This document shows, one piece after another, positions 10,001 through 16,866 of a stretch of 64,000 bases of DNA. Position 1 is the stretch's first letter. Every line of letters begins with the position of its first letter. The translations under genes and the position numbers were made by a program. Source of the DNA: Prevotella sp. UBA2756 (GTDB taxonomy: Bacteria > Bacteroidota > Bacteroidia > Bacteroidales > Bacteroidaceae); assembly GCA_002353205.1 (NCBI GenBank), contig DEJE01000014.1, positions 69,597-133,596 of the forward strand. The letters are read 5' to 3'. The notes under the pieces are model-generated. The model worked only from the letters and a program-made list of their open reading frames with translations, was not told where the DNA came from and did no database searches.

Positions 10001-10015
10001 CTTCCAGAGGATTAG
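7007..10015 (+). CDS. PEP/pyruvate-binding (PPDK N-domain) protein with two receiver-like domains
   Basis: The protein has 1002 residues from the ATG at 7007; an in-frame ATG at 6953 would add 18 residues of unlikely composition. Residues about 24-140 look like a CheY-type receiver, but the phosphoacceptor position is lost (DLVICMPG). A second receiver-like fold at about 215-330 keeps an Asp at the expected strand end (GVISDCRFP) and a lysine near YVDKNSKK. From about 440 there is a PEP/pyruvate dikinase N-terminal ATP-binding region (GDGSLGGKGRGLAF, RSPIAIRSSSLLEDS). The swivelling phosphohistidine domain and C-terminal PEP barrel of true PEP synthase are absent, so it cannot carry out that full reaction. 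This architecture recurs in Bacteroidota under generic names. A regulatory or unknown phosphotransfer role is inference. Confidence 0.82.
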   Translation: MDSNIPQQWNKFYLKDVSFVNLMTKRIYNVLIIANPYDAFMLEDDGRVDEKIFNEYTELGLRYPPTFTQVSTVEEAQAVLQTTSIDLVICMPGNADNDAFDVARDVKAHVPDIPCVVLTPFSHGITRRIENEDMSIFDYVFCWLGNTNLILSIIKLIEDKMNLDHDIEEAGVQMIMLVEDGIRFYSSVLPNLYSYILAQSQRFATEALNPHSATLRMRGRPKVVLARTYEEAWALYEKYHDNTLGVISDCRFPMHMLAPSDPHTFVPTKAEKDPDAGFKLLRAIRERDEYVPLIMQSAEASNRERALQEGFKYVDKNSKKMNIDLRNIMAEHFGFGDFIFRDPKTHDEVRRVRNLKELQDNIFTIPRDSMLHHISRNHMSRWLCARAIFPVSAFLKTVTWHKLQDVDAHRKIIFDAIVQYRRMKNIGVVALFDRNRFDSYSHFARIGDGSLGGKGRGLAFLDNIIKRHPEFNEFEGVKVSIPKTVVLCTDVFDEFMDTNNLYQIALSDAPDEDILRHFLRAQLPDKYIADFFTFFDATRSPIAIRSSSLLEDSHYQPFAGIYSTYMIPYLDDKYQMLQMLAAAIKSVYASVYFKDSKAYMTATSNVIDQEKMAVILQEVVGKRYGDRYYPNISGVLRSLNYYPLEGETSEEGVASLALGLGKYIVDGGQTLRVSPYHPDKVMQMSEMDIALRQTQTRFYALDMSHVSNDFQVDDGFNILNLRVKEADKDGSLRYISSTYDPTDQMIRDGYYEGGRKIISLCGVLKHGVFPLPELLQMSMKFGAEGMRRPVEIELACNINDNRTGEFYLLQIRPIVDSKQVLDEDLSKLPDERCLLRSHNSLGHGISDDVCDVVYVKADDDFTASNNPTIAEEIEAINKKFLDAGTNYVLVGPGRWGSSDYWLGIPVKWPHISAARVIVESGLKNYRVDPSQGTHFFQNLTSFGVGYFTVNTFSGDGIFQQHVLDAMPAVEETQYVRHVRFNRPLRIMMDGMKQEGVVLLPED

Positions 10016-10032
10016 GGGAGTCCCCCCGAGAC

Positions 10033-10100
10033 TCGGAATGGCGGAATATCGAAATCCCGGAATGCCGGAATGCCGGAATGCCGTTATCCTAGAATCCCGA
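10033..10100 (+). repeat. 8-bp tandem repeat (GGAATGCC type) between genes
   Basis: Three perfect tandem copies of GGAATGCC are preceded by degenerate copies (GGAATGGC, GGAATATC). They fill the gap after the PEP-synthase-like gene. This is one of several 7- or 8-bp arrays in the window. Confidence 0.7.
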
Positions 10101-10146
10101 AAAAAAAAACGCCCCCCCCTTAATAACGTAATCACTCGGAGTGGAA

Positions 10147-10182
10147 ACAAAAGGCTGAAGGTTCGTTCCTTCAGCCTTTTGT
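10147..10182. terminator. Bidirectional rho-independent terminator
   Basis: ACAAAAGGCTGAAGG and CCTTCAGCCTTTTGT form a perfect 15-bp stem around a 6-nt loop. A and T tracts lie at both ends of the stem. It separates the convergent PEP-synthase-like and DUF349 genes and can serve both. Confidence 0.88.
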
Positions 10183-10195
10183 TGAATATCATCAT

Positions 10196-12133
10196 TTATT
10201 CCTTTTCTTTGTTCTCGGCGTCGATGGCCTTGATCTTCTGGCGAACCAGCTCGCAGTCGTCTTTCAGCTTCTGCACCTTGCGGTTCATCTCGTCGATGAG
10301 CGAGTTACCCTTCTTGCTGGCGGCGTTCAGGAATCCGAGGTTGTTCTCGTAGGTCTGTATCTCCTGCTTCATGGCCTCATAGCGGCGGAGCAGACGGCTG
10401 CGCTCGTTGTCGAGGACCTCGGTGCCGTGCTCGGCCATCGTCTTCAGGTTGTTCTTGAAGGTGTCCAACCGGCGGCGCGCCGTGGTGACGTTCAGTTCCT
10501 TGTAGAGCTTGTCGAGCACCTCATGATATTCCTTGTAGAGCTTGTCCTTCTCCTTATAAGGCACGTGACCCACGGCCTGGTATTTCTCCACGAGCTCCTG
10601 CACCTTCTCCTGCACGTTGTCGCCGGCCTCCTCGGTGAGGGCTTTCAGCTGTGCGATGATGTCGCGCTTCTTGGCCAGGTTCTCGCGTTCAGCGCTGCGT
10701 GTGCCGGCGTTGGCGGCGTTGCGTGCCTCGAAGAATTTGTTGCAGGCGCCGAGGAATTCGTTCCACAGCTGGTCGCCAAGTCGTTTGGGCACCATGCCGA
10801 TGGTGCGCCATTCCTTCTGCAGGGCAATGAGCTTGTCGCTTGTGGCTTTCCACTCGGTGCTGTCCTGCAGAGCCTTGGCCTGCTCGATGAGAGCGCGTTT
10901 CTTGTCGGCGTTCTCGTTGAACTGTGCCTTCATGTTGCGGAAGAACTCCGTCTTGCGGCCGAAGAAGTCGTCGCAGGCAGCGCGGAAGCGCTCGAAGATC
11001 TTCACGTTCATCTTCTGCGGGGCAAAGCCGATGGTCTTCCATTCGGTCTGAATGTCGATGATCTGCTTCGTGTGACGGTCCCAGTCGGCCGAGTTCTTGT
11101 TCTCCTCCTTGGCGATGGCTTCCACCTTCTCGCAGAGCTCGGTCTTCTTCTGCAGGTTCTCCTCCTCGCGGTTGCGCAGGTCATCGAAGTGCTGCTGGTG
11201 CTTCTTGTTAATCACGGTAGAGGCGGCCTTGAAGCGAGCCCATATCTCTTCGCGCAGCTCCTTGGCCACAGGACCCGTCTCGCGGTATTCCTGATGGAGC
11301 TTCTGCAGCTGGTGGAAGGCGCTGATCACGTCGGTCTCGTCGGCCAGTTTCTCTGCGGCTTCGCACAGGCGGTTCTTGATTTCAAGGTTCTTCTTGAAGT
11401 CGTATTCGCGGGCTTCGCTGTTCAGTTTCAGCAAGTCGTAGAACTGTTCCACGTAGAGCTGGTAGTTGCGCCACAGCTCATTGGCCTTATCGGCGGGGAC
11501 CGACTTGATGTCTTTCCACTCCTGTTGCAGCTTCTTGAACTCCTGGAACGACTTGTTGGCCTCCTCGGGCGAGGTGGCCATATTCTTGATCTTCTCGATG
11601 ATGTCGAGCTTCTTCTTCAGATTCTCCTGCTTCTCGGCCTCCTGCTCTTGGAACACTTTGGAGCGGCGCTCCTTGATGATGCCCATCTCGGCCTTGAAGA
11701 CCTCTTCGTCCTCGTCGGGAAGAACGGTGTATTTCTCCGGATCGCCCCCTGCTTCGAGGTAGGCTTTCTGTGCGGCTTCGCGCTCTGCAAAGTGCAGTTT
11801 GTAGAAAACGGTCTTCAGGTAGTCCACCTCTTCCTTGCCGGGAACGTCGTCGCCGTGGGCAATCTCCTTCAGACGCTCCACCACTTCAGCTTTCGACTTG
11901 TAGATGCGGTGCTCTTTCTCCTCGGCAGGAGCGTCTCCGGCAGCGGCATCCTCCACGGCGGGAGCATCCTCTGCGGCGGCATTCTCCGCGGTGGGAGCCT
12001 CGGTCTCTGCGGCGGGAGCGGCCTCAGCGTTGCTGTTGGCGGGGGCTTCCGCTTCGTTCACTACGTTTTCTTCCACTTTCTTTTCTTCCAACTGTGCCTC
12101 TTGTTCGAGGACGTTTTCTTGAGAGTCAATCAT
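10196..12133 (-). CDS. DUF349 repeat protein, coiled-coil
   Basis: The protein has 645 residues. The first 80 or so residues are acidic, rich in Ala, Glu and Pro with EAPA/DAPA-type repetition. The rest consists of successive DUF349 helical repeats marked by EWKDIKSVP, EYRETGPVAKELRE, EWKTIGFAPQK and EWRTIGMVPKR, each followed by a helix of the type W..F..A...F. Strong heptad character suggests long helical hairpins. DUF349 proteins are widespread in Bacteroidota; the function is not established. There is no signal peptide, so it is probably cytoplasmic. A terminator lies directly downstream. Confidence 0.88.
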   Translation of the reverse strand: MIDSQENVLEQEAQLEEKKVEENVVNEAEAPANSNAEAAPAAETEAPTAENAAAEDAPAVEDAAAGDAPAEEKEHRIYKSKAEVVERLKEIAHGDDVPGKEEVDYLKTVFYKLHFAEREAAQKAYLEAGGDPEKYTVLPDEDEEVFKAEMGIIKERRSKVFQEQEAEKQENLKKKLDIIEKIKNMATSPEEANKSFQEFKKLQQEWKDIKSVPADKANELWRNYQLYVEQFYDLLKLNSEAREYDFKKNLEIKNRLCEAAEKLADETDVISAFHQLQKLHQEYRETGPVAKELREEIWARFKAASTVINKKHQQHFDDLRNREEENLQKKTELCEKVEAIAKEENKNSADWDRHTKQIIDIQTEWKTIGFAPQKMNVKIFERFRAACDDFFGRKTEFFRNMKAQFNENADKKRALIEQAKALQDSTEWKATSDKLIALQKEWRTIGMVPKRLGDQLWNEFLGACNKFFEARNAANAGTRSAERENLAKKRDIIAQLKALTEEAGDNVQEKVQELVEKYQAVGHVPYKEKDKLYKEYHEVLDKLYKELNVTTARRRLDTFKNNLKTMAEHGTEVLDNERSRLLRRYEAMKQEIQTYENNLGFLNAASKKGNSLIDEMNRKVQKLKDDCELVRQKIKAIDAENKEKE

Positions 12134-12237
12134 TTTTAATGATGCTTAGTTCGTAAATCATTAGGTTTATGGGCTGCAAACTTAATGAAAAAAAATGAAT
12201 AAACCTATTTTTTTCTGAGATTTCTTTACTTTTTCTT

Positions 12238-13164
12238 TTAAATCAGTCGCCTGTACTTCAAAAAGAGCCATGTCAGGGCGCTGCCTCCGATGGATATGAT
12301 CAGTGCCACGATGAAGCCCACGTTGCTGTCTTCCATGCCGTTGATGAGGTTCATGCCGAAGAGTCCGGCCACGAGTGTGGGGAACATCATGATGATGGTG
12401 ACCACGGTGAGCGTGCGCATCACGTTGTTCATGTTGTTGTTGATGATGCTCTGGTAGGTGTCCATGGTCGACTCGAGGATGTTCGAGTAGATATTGGTGG
12501 TCTCGCGGGCCTGTGTCATCTCGATGTTCACGTCCTCGATGAGGTCGGCGTCGAGCTCGTCCACCTGCAGCTTGAACTTCAGCTTGGCCAGCAGGTTCTC
12601 GTTGCCGCGGATGGATGTCTGGAAGTAGGTGAGCGAGTCTTGCAGCCTTGACAGTCCGATGAGGCTCTCGTTGTCCACGTCGTGGTCGAGGTTGCGCTTG
12701 GCTTTGTCGATGAGCGAGCTGATCTGCTTCAGTCGTTTCAGGTACCACACGGCCGACGAGAGGAACAGTCGGAAGATCATGTCCACATAGTCGGTGAATC
12801 CTGCGCCGCGCTTCTGCTGGAAGCTGACGAAGTCGATCATCATGTTCGTCTCGTAGTAGCACACGGTGATGGTCACGTCGCGCTTGTGGATGATGCCCAG
12901 CGGCACGGTGGTGTAGGGTGTCCGCGAGCGTATCTCCTTCACGTAGGGTATGCGCAGGATGATGAGCATCCAGCCGTCGTCGTACTCATAGCGTGCACGC
13001 TCGTCGGTATCGCTGATGTCGCTGAAGAAATAGTCGGGAATCTTGAAGCGTTCCTCCAGCTCCTGCTGGTCGTCGTCGGTCGGACACGTCACCTGTATCC
13101 AGCAGTTGGGCTCCCACTCGTTCAGAGTGCGCAGCCCTTTGTTTGTATTCCAATAGGTCTTCAT
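12238..13164 (-). CDS. corA: CorA-family magnesium/divalent cation transporter
   Basis: The protein has 308 residues. It has a large cytoplasmic N-terminal domain rich in helices, then two C-terminal membrane helices (about 245-265 and 280-302). The family signature GMN is present in LFGMNLING at the end of the first helix. CorA channels form pentamers in the inner membrane and admit Mg2+, or Co2+/Ni2+. The acidic MEDS loop after GMN and the basic C-terminus (KYRRLI) fit the family. The start is preceded by a structured leader of about 175 nt with an element complementary to the translation-initiation region, suggesting RNA-level control (inference). Confidence 0.93.
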   Translation of the reverse strand: MKTYWNTNKGLRTLNEWEPNCWIQVTCPTDDDQQELEERFKIPDYFFSDISDTDERARYEYDDGWMLIILRIPYVKEIRSRTPYTTVPLGIIHKRDVTITVCYYETNMMIDFVSFQQKRGAGFTDYVDMIFRLFLSSAVWYLKRLKQISSLIDKAKRNLDHDVDNESLIGLSRLQDSLTYFQTSIRGNENLLAKLKFKLQVDELDADLIEDVNIEMTQARETTNIYSNILESTMDTYQSIINNNMNNVMRTLTVVTIIMMFPTLVAGLFGMNLINGMEDSNVGFIVALIISIGGSALTWLFLKYRRLI

Positions 13165-13168
13165 TGTC

Positions 13169-13338
13169 GCTAATCCTTTTTTCCTCGCGATGCGCCCATG
13201 CCGGGTCGCCTCTTGAGGTGATGATGAGAAAACAGTGTGGCGGCAAAGGGATTAGCAGCCTTGCCACCATCCCCCGCCTTAATAGTTGCTACTATCCGCC
13301 GGGTAATCGTCCATATTATTGATTGAAATTATGGTTAT
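13169..13338 (-). promoter_or_regulatory. Structured 5' leader of corA, candidate regulatory RNA
   Basis: Transcription from the box at 13346-13353 would give about 170 nt of untranslated RNA. In RNA order it contains a small hairpin (ATAGT AGCA ACTAT), a strong hairpin whose arms GGTGGCAAGG and CCTTTGCCGCC enclose CTGCTAATCC, and a short CCTC-AA-GAGG hairpin. The segment GGATTAGC (13169-13176), 4 nt before the ATG, is the exact complement of GCTAATCC (13249-13256) in the strong hairpin. Pairing of the two would cover the initiation region. It does not resemble the M-box consensus I know. Regulation by Mg2+ is inference. Confidence 0.5.
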
Positions 13339-13345
13339 GTGGGTG

Positions 13346-13353
13346 CAAAGGTA
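13346..13353 (-). promoter_or_regulatory. -7 box of corA
   Basis: On the minus strand this reads TACCTTTG followed by CA, a strong TAnnTTTG match, about 180 bp from the corA start. Confidence 0.65.
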
Positions 13354-13386
13354 CAAAAAAAAATCGTAAAAAGCAAATTCGGCATC

Positions 13387-13432
13387 AAAAAATGCTTCCG
13401 CGCGGTCGCTATCGGCCGGTGCGGAAGCATTT
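13387..13432 (-). terminator. Terminator of pepD
   Basis: AAATGCTTCCGC (13390-13401) and GCGGAAGCATTT (13421-13432) form a perfect 12-bp stem. The A run at 13387-13392 becomes the T tract for leftward transcription, so it ends pepD just before the corA promoter. Confidence 0.85.
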
Positions 13433-13462
13433 CTGTCTGTCTCTCTTTGTCCTATAGGGGCA

Positions 13463-14923
13463 TCATCCTTTCGCGGGGATGTCGCGGAGCGTCTTCTGCA
13501 GCAGCTGCCAGAAGGGCTCTACGGTCTCGATGAGTGCGCGCTCGGTGGTGGTGTGGGGCGACTTCATCGTCGGGCCGAGCGATACGACGTCGAGGTGCGG
13601 ATATTTGCCGAGGATGACCGAGCACTCCAGTCCGGCGTGGTCCACCTGTATGATGCCGTCGGTTCCGAAGAGCTCCTTGTACTCTTTCAGCAGCAGGTGC
13701 AGGATTTCCGAGTCGGGGTTCGGGTCCCAGCCGCCGTAGCTTCCGGCCGTCTCCACCTTCATGCCGGCCATGTTGAAGCAGCTCTCGAGCATGTCGACGA
13801 CATACTGTTTCATGTCCTCGCGGCTCGAACGGGCCAGGATCTTCAGCGCGGCCTTGCCGTCCTCGATGTCGATGATGGCGAGGTTCGACGATGTCTCCAC
13901 CACGCTTGGGTAGCTCGGGATCATGCGCACCACGCCGTCGTGGCAGGCCAGGATGGCGTTCACCAGGTTATCCTGTATCTCGCAGGGCACCTCGGTCTTC
14001 GGCAGCTCCACCTCTTCGGCGAAGAACTCGATGCCGCTCTCTATCTGTTTGTATTCGTCGATGAAGTCGGCGCGCCACTCTTCGACGTCCTCTTTCAGAC
14101 TCTCCATGTTCCCCTTCGGCAGCGTCAGCACCACCTCGGCCTTGAAGGGGATGGCGTTGCGCATGTTGCCGCCGTGCCAGCTCACGAGGCGCGCCTCCTC
14201 GGTCTCGATGACCTCGCGCACGAAGCGGGCCATCATCTTGTTCGCGTTGCCGCGCCCTTCGTGGATCTCCAGTCCGCTGTGCCCGCCGCGCAGGCCTTTC
14301 AGCGTCACCTTCACGGCCACGTCGTCCGTGTCCGTGTCCACATTCTTGAACTCCATCGTGGCTGTGACATCGATGCCGCCGGCGCTTCCGATGACGAATT
14401 TCCCCCACGTTTCCGAGTCGAGGTTGAGCAGGATGTCGCCGTTGAGCTCGCCCGTGGGCAGGTCGTTGGCACCATACATGCCCGTCTCCTCGTCGGCGGT
14501 GATGAGGGCTTCCACCGGACCGTGCACCAGTGTCTTGTCTTCCATCACCGACAGGATGGCGGCCACGCCCAGACCGTTGTCGGCGCCGAGCGTCGTCCCC
14601 TTGGCCTTCACCCATTCGCCGTCGATCCACGGTTCTATGGGGTCGGTCTCGAAGTTGTGTGTCGACTCGGGAGTCTTCTGCGGCACCATGTCCATGTGGG
14701 CCTGCAGGATGACGCCCTTGCGGTTCTCCATCCCTGCCGAGGCGGGTTTGCGCATGACGATGTTTCCGGCTTCGTCCTTGAAGCCTTCCACGCCGGCGTT
14801 CTTGGCGAAGTCGAGCAGGAACTGCTGCACTTTCTCCAGATGTCCGCTCGGGCGCGGCACTTGCGTCAGTGCATAGAAATTCTTCCAGATGCACTCAGGT
14901 TTCAGATTCTTAATTTCACTCAT
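13463..14923 (-). CDS. pepD: Aminoacyl-histidine dipeptidase (PepD-type, M20)
   Basis: The protein has 486 residues, the usual length of the Xaa-His dipeptidase branch of metallopeptidase family M20. It hydrolyses dipeptides such as carnosine in the cytoplasm using two zinc ions. Metal- and substrate-binding landmarks are LQAHMDMVPQK (about 73-83), TTLGADNGLG (Asp bridging the metals, about 115-124) and ITADEETGMYGA with the general-base Glu pair (about 142-153). RGGHSGLEIHEGRGNANK in the lid domain and a late HAGLECSVI close the signature. It has its own terminator downstream. Upstream lies a 230-bp gap with an 8-bp tandem array. Confidence 0.93.
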   Translation of the reverse strand: MSEIKNLKPECIWKNFYALTQVPRPSGHLEKVQQFLLDFAKNAGVEGFKDEAGNIVMRKPASAGMENRKGVILQAHMDMVPQKTPESTHNFETDPIEPWIDGEWVKAKGTTLGADNGLGVAAILSVMEDKTLVHGPVEALITADEETGMYGANDLPTGELNGDILLNLDSETWGKFVIGSAGGIDVTATMEFKNVDTDTDDVAVKVTLKGLRGGHSGLEIHEGRGNANKMMARFVREVIETEEARLVSWHGGNMRNAIPFKAEVVLTLPKGNMESLKEDVEEWRADFIDEYKQIESGIEFFAEEVELPKTEVPCEIQDNLVNAILACHDGVVRMIPSYPSVVETSSNLAIIDIEDGKAALKILARSSREDMKQYVVDMLESCFNMAGMKVETAGSYGGWDPNPDSEILHLLLKEYKELFGTDGIIQVDHAGLECSVILGKYPHLDVVSLGPTMKSPHTTTERALIETVEPFWQLLQKTLRDIPAKG

Positions 14924-14969
14924 AGTTGTTCTTTTTTTATCGAGGAGCGAGGGATCGGGGGGGCGAGGC

Positions 14970-15048
14970 CGCTATTCCGTGATTCCGCTATTCCGTGATT
15001 CCGTGATTCCGTGATACCGTTATTCCGTAATACCGTTAAACCGTCATC
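14970..15048 (+). repeat. 8-bp tandem repeat (ATTCCGTG type)
   Basis: About nine units follow one another, from ATTCCGTG through ATTCCGCT, ATACCGTT, ATTCCGTA and AAACCGTC. They occupy the spacer between pepD and the flippase-type gene. No coding frame is evident. Confidence 0.75.
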
Positions 15049-15153
15049 ACGAGATTTGCTTCGGATTGTCCCTTTTCCACTCCCATTCCTTATTCCTCGA
15101 TGGTGTTAATAATTATATTCTTTCATGATTGTTCCGGTGTGCACATATTATAA

Positions 15154-16155
15154 TCATGCTCGATTCCTTGCTCGCACCCCCGCGAACGATATCGCCACCC
15201 ACGCATAGATGCCGAGGAGGACGACGAGGCCCGTCTGCAGCGTGTGGACGATGAGGACGAAGGCCAGCGCGCTGTCGTCCTGTACGCCATAGAGGATGAG
15301 CATCGTCTTTACGGCGAAATGCCATGGACCGGCACCGTTGGGCGTGGGCACGATGACGGCGATGCTTCCCACGATGAAGGTCACCAGGGCGCACGACAGT
15401 CCCAGACCGGCCGTTGCCTCGAAGCAGAAGAACGTCAGGTAGTAATGGATGAAGTAGCTCACCCAGATGCCGAGGGAGAAAAAGGCGAAGAGAGGGATGT
15501 CGCGCACGTCCTTGAGCGAGATGATGCCCTGCCAGATGCCGCGCAGCGTCGCTTTCACCTTACTGTAGATGGAGAGTCGGCGCAGCAGCCACCACAGCAG
15601 CGCCACGGCCGCCACGCCGCAGATCGCCGTCACCCAGTAGCCTGTGGCCGAGAACTGCTGGAAGATGGTGTCGATACTGGTCCCCGTCTTCTCGAAGAAG
15701 GTGCCGAACATGCTCATCTGCCACAGCAGCGTCACCCCCGTGATGGCCATGATGATCAGCGAGTCGATGGCACGCTCGGTGACCACCGTGCCCAAGGCTT
15801 TCGAGAACGACACACCGTCGGAACGCTTCAGCACGGCACAGCGCGTGAACTCGCCGATGCGCGGCACCAACAGCGAGGCGGCATACGACAGCAGCACGGC
15901 ATGCACGCAGCTGCTCGTACGGGGATGCTCGCCCACGGGGTCGAGCGTCTGACGCCACCGCCAGCCGCGCATCAGCTGCGCCAGCAGGCCGAAGGGCATC
16001 GACAGCAGCATCCACGTCCAGTCCATCTCGTCGGTGAGCACATGGCGAATCTGCCGGATGTCGCTCCCGCGATACATCCAGTAGAGTATGGCACCGCCCA
16101 GAACAAGGGGGAAAAGCACTTTCAACGTCTCGCCGACCACTTTCTTCCATTCCAT
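15154..16155 (-). CDS. YbhN/UPF0104-like flippase-type membrane protein
   Basis: The protein has 333 residues from the ATG at 16153-16155. Longer in-frame starts upstream would begin before the promoter box at 16164-16171. About eight hydrophobic segments are visible, with the family phrases LAQLMRGWRWRQTL, LLSYAASLLVPRIGEFTRC and ERAIDSLIIM, and PTPNGAGPWHFAVKTML near the end. This fold matches the lysylphosphatidylglycerol synthase membrane domain (UPF0104/YbhN). Here it lacks the C-terminal transferase domain of MprF, so lysyl transfer is unlikely and a lipid or polyprenol carrier role is inferred. The start codon lies only 9 nt from the -7 box. Confidence 0.85.
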   Translation of the reverse strand: MEWKKVVGETLKVLFPLVLGGAILYWMYRGSDIRQIRHVLTDEMDWTWMLLSMPFGLLAQLMRGWRWRQTLDPVGEHPRTSSCVHAVLLSYAASLLVPRIGEFTRCAVLKRSDGVSFSKALGTVVTERAIDSLIIMAITGVTLLWQMSMFGTFFEKTGTSIDTIFQQFSATGYWVTAICGVAAVALLWWLLRRLSIYSKVKATLRGIWQGIISLKDVRDIPLFAFFSLGIWVSYFIHYYLTFFCFEATAGLGLSCALVTFIVGSIAVIVPTPNGAGPWHFAVKTMLILYGVQDDSALAFVLIVHTLQTGLVVLLGIYAWVAISFAGVRARNRA

Positions 16156-16163
16156 AGCAAGCG

Positions 16164-16171
16164 CAAATTTA
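16164..16171 (-). promoter_or_regulatory. -7 box of the YbhN-like gene, 8 nt before its ATG
   Basis: On the minus strand this reads TAAATTTG. With the usual transcription start a few bases downstream, the message would begin within about 5 nt of the ATG, so it is nearly leaderless. Confidence 0.6.
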
Positions 16172-16286
16172 CAACAAAATCGCGACATAGCGTTGCTTTT
16201 TAAGAGATAATAACATCGCATCGCGTTCCTTTCGCCTTCCAAAGGCCCTTTATATATTATAAATAGGTGTAGCCCTGAGCCCTCGG

Positions 16287-16310
16287 TTGACCAATGTCAA
16301 ACCGTTTGAC
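16287..16310 (+). promoter_or_regulatory. Operator-like overlapping inverted repeats
   Basis: TTGAC-CAAT-GTCAA (16287-16300) overlaps GTCAAAC-C-GTTTGAC (16296-16310), giving three alternating TTGAC half-sites. It lies about 70 bp upstream of the -7 box for the small-protein transcript, a position that would suit an activator. The binding protein is unknown. Confidence 0.45.
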
Positions 16311-16379
16311 GAGCATCAAATAAACGGCCTTTTTGCACCTAAAAGAGCACAAAAGACTTGTCGGTGACCGAAAACCTCG

Positions 16380-16387
16380 TACCTTTG
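16380..16387 (+). promoter_or_regulatory. Strong promoter for the small membrane protein transcript
   Basis: TACCTTTG followed by CA, with TTG at 16358-16360 and 19 bp of spacer, matches both Bacteroidota promoter boxes. The transcript would have about 90 nt of leader before the first small gene. Confidence 0.7.
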
Positions 16388-16485
16388 CATCGTCAAAAAG
16401 AAAAAGGATTAAGGTAAAAAGATTCGGGCCAGAGGGCCCCAGGATAACAAAATTAAGTTGAACTTTTTAAAGCAGAGAAAGGAAA

Positions 16486-16572
16486 ATGATTATGACAATG
16501 ACTTCATTAATGGTAGTCCTCTCGGCAGTCGTTCTGGTTGTAGCTGCACGCTACGGTTTCACCACGAAATAA
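16486..16572 (+). CDS. Very small single-span membrane protein, 28 aa
   Basis: ATG at 16486 to TAA at 16570-16572 encodes 28 residues: a short polar start (MIMTMTS), one hydrophobic stretch of about 16 residues (LMVVLSAVVLVVAARYGF) and a basic end (TTK). An A/G-rich AGAGAAAGGAAA stretch lies just upstream. It is the first gene of a transcript with its own strong promoter (16380) and terminator (16805), followed by a second tiny membrane gene. I recognise no family. Coding status rests on the defined promoter, start context and membrane-like composition, and is an inference. Confidence 0.6.
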   Translation: MIMTMTSLMVVLSAVVLVVAARYGFTTK

Positions 16573-16584
16573 CAACGCTGCCTT

Positions 16585-16600
16585 CCGGAGCATGCTCCGG
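16585..16600 (+). promoter_or_regulatory. Perfect palindrome between the two small membrane genes
   Basis: CCGGAGCATGCTCCGG is a perfect 16-bp palindrome, able to form a 6-bp stem with a 4-nt loop 12 nt after the stop of the 28-aa gene. There is no T tract, so an mRNA processing or attenuation role is more likely than full termination. Confidence 0.5.
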
Positions 16601-16676
16601 GAGAGAACAACGGCCGCAAGGCCCAAAACAAGAGAAAACACAGGATAACAAACATATTTAAAGAAAGGAAACAACA

Positions 16677-16775
16677 ATGGGTTATTCAGTAGTATTCACA
16701 GTAGCAGCACTCGTCTGCGCATGGACCGTAGCTTACGGTGTGTATATTGGCAAGAAGATCGACAGTGCCAAATAG
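16677..16775 (+). CDS. Very small single-span membrane protein, 32 aa
   Basis: ATG at 16677 to TAG at 16773-16775 encodes 32 residues. One membrane span (VVFTVAALVCAWTVAYGVYI) is followed by the charged tail GKKIDSAK, so the C-terminus is probably cytoplasmic. An A/G-rich AAAGAAAGGAAAC stretch precedes the start, like that of the 28-aa gene upstream. The two genes share no close sequence similarity but have the same design. No family is recognised. A rho-independent terminator follows within 30 bp. Confidence 0.65.
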   Translation: MGYSVVFTVAALVCAWTVAYGVYIGKKIDSAK

Positions 16776-16804
16776 TTTTGAACTTATTCCACATTCATAC
16801 ACAG

Positions 16805-16832
16805 AGCCATCCTTCAGGGGTGGCTTTTTTTT
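16805..16832 (+). terminator. Terminator of the small membrane protein transcript
   Basis: AGCCATCC and GGGTGGCT form an 8-bp stem (one T-G pair) around TTCAG, followed by eight T residues. Confidence 0.85.
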
Positions 16833-16866
16833 AGTTCATAGTTTATAGTTTATAGTTCATAGTTAT
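16832..16866 (+). repeat. 7-bp tandem repeat (AGTTTAT/AGTTCAT)
   Basis: Five units in a row (AGTTCAT, AGTTTAT, AGTTTAT, AGTTCAT, AGTTATT) directly follow the terminator. Confidence 0.7.

Noticed and set aside
10427..12139. 570-codon leucine/valine-rich frame antisense to the DUF349 gene
   Set aside because: Apparent membrane-like composition results from reading Lys/Glu-rich coiled-coil codons backwards.
13169..13338. M-box or yybP-ykoY riboswitch upstream of corA
   Set aside because: The conserved core sequences of those classes are not visible. Only the local hairpins and the start-site complement are supported.
15113..15394. 93-codon minus-strand frame overlapping the end of the YbhN-like gene
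   Set aside because: It overlaps the YbhN-like coding region in another frame and is Arg/His/Pro rich as expected for a shadow.
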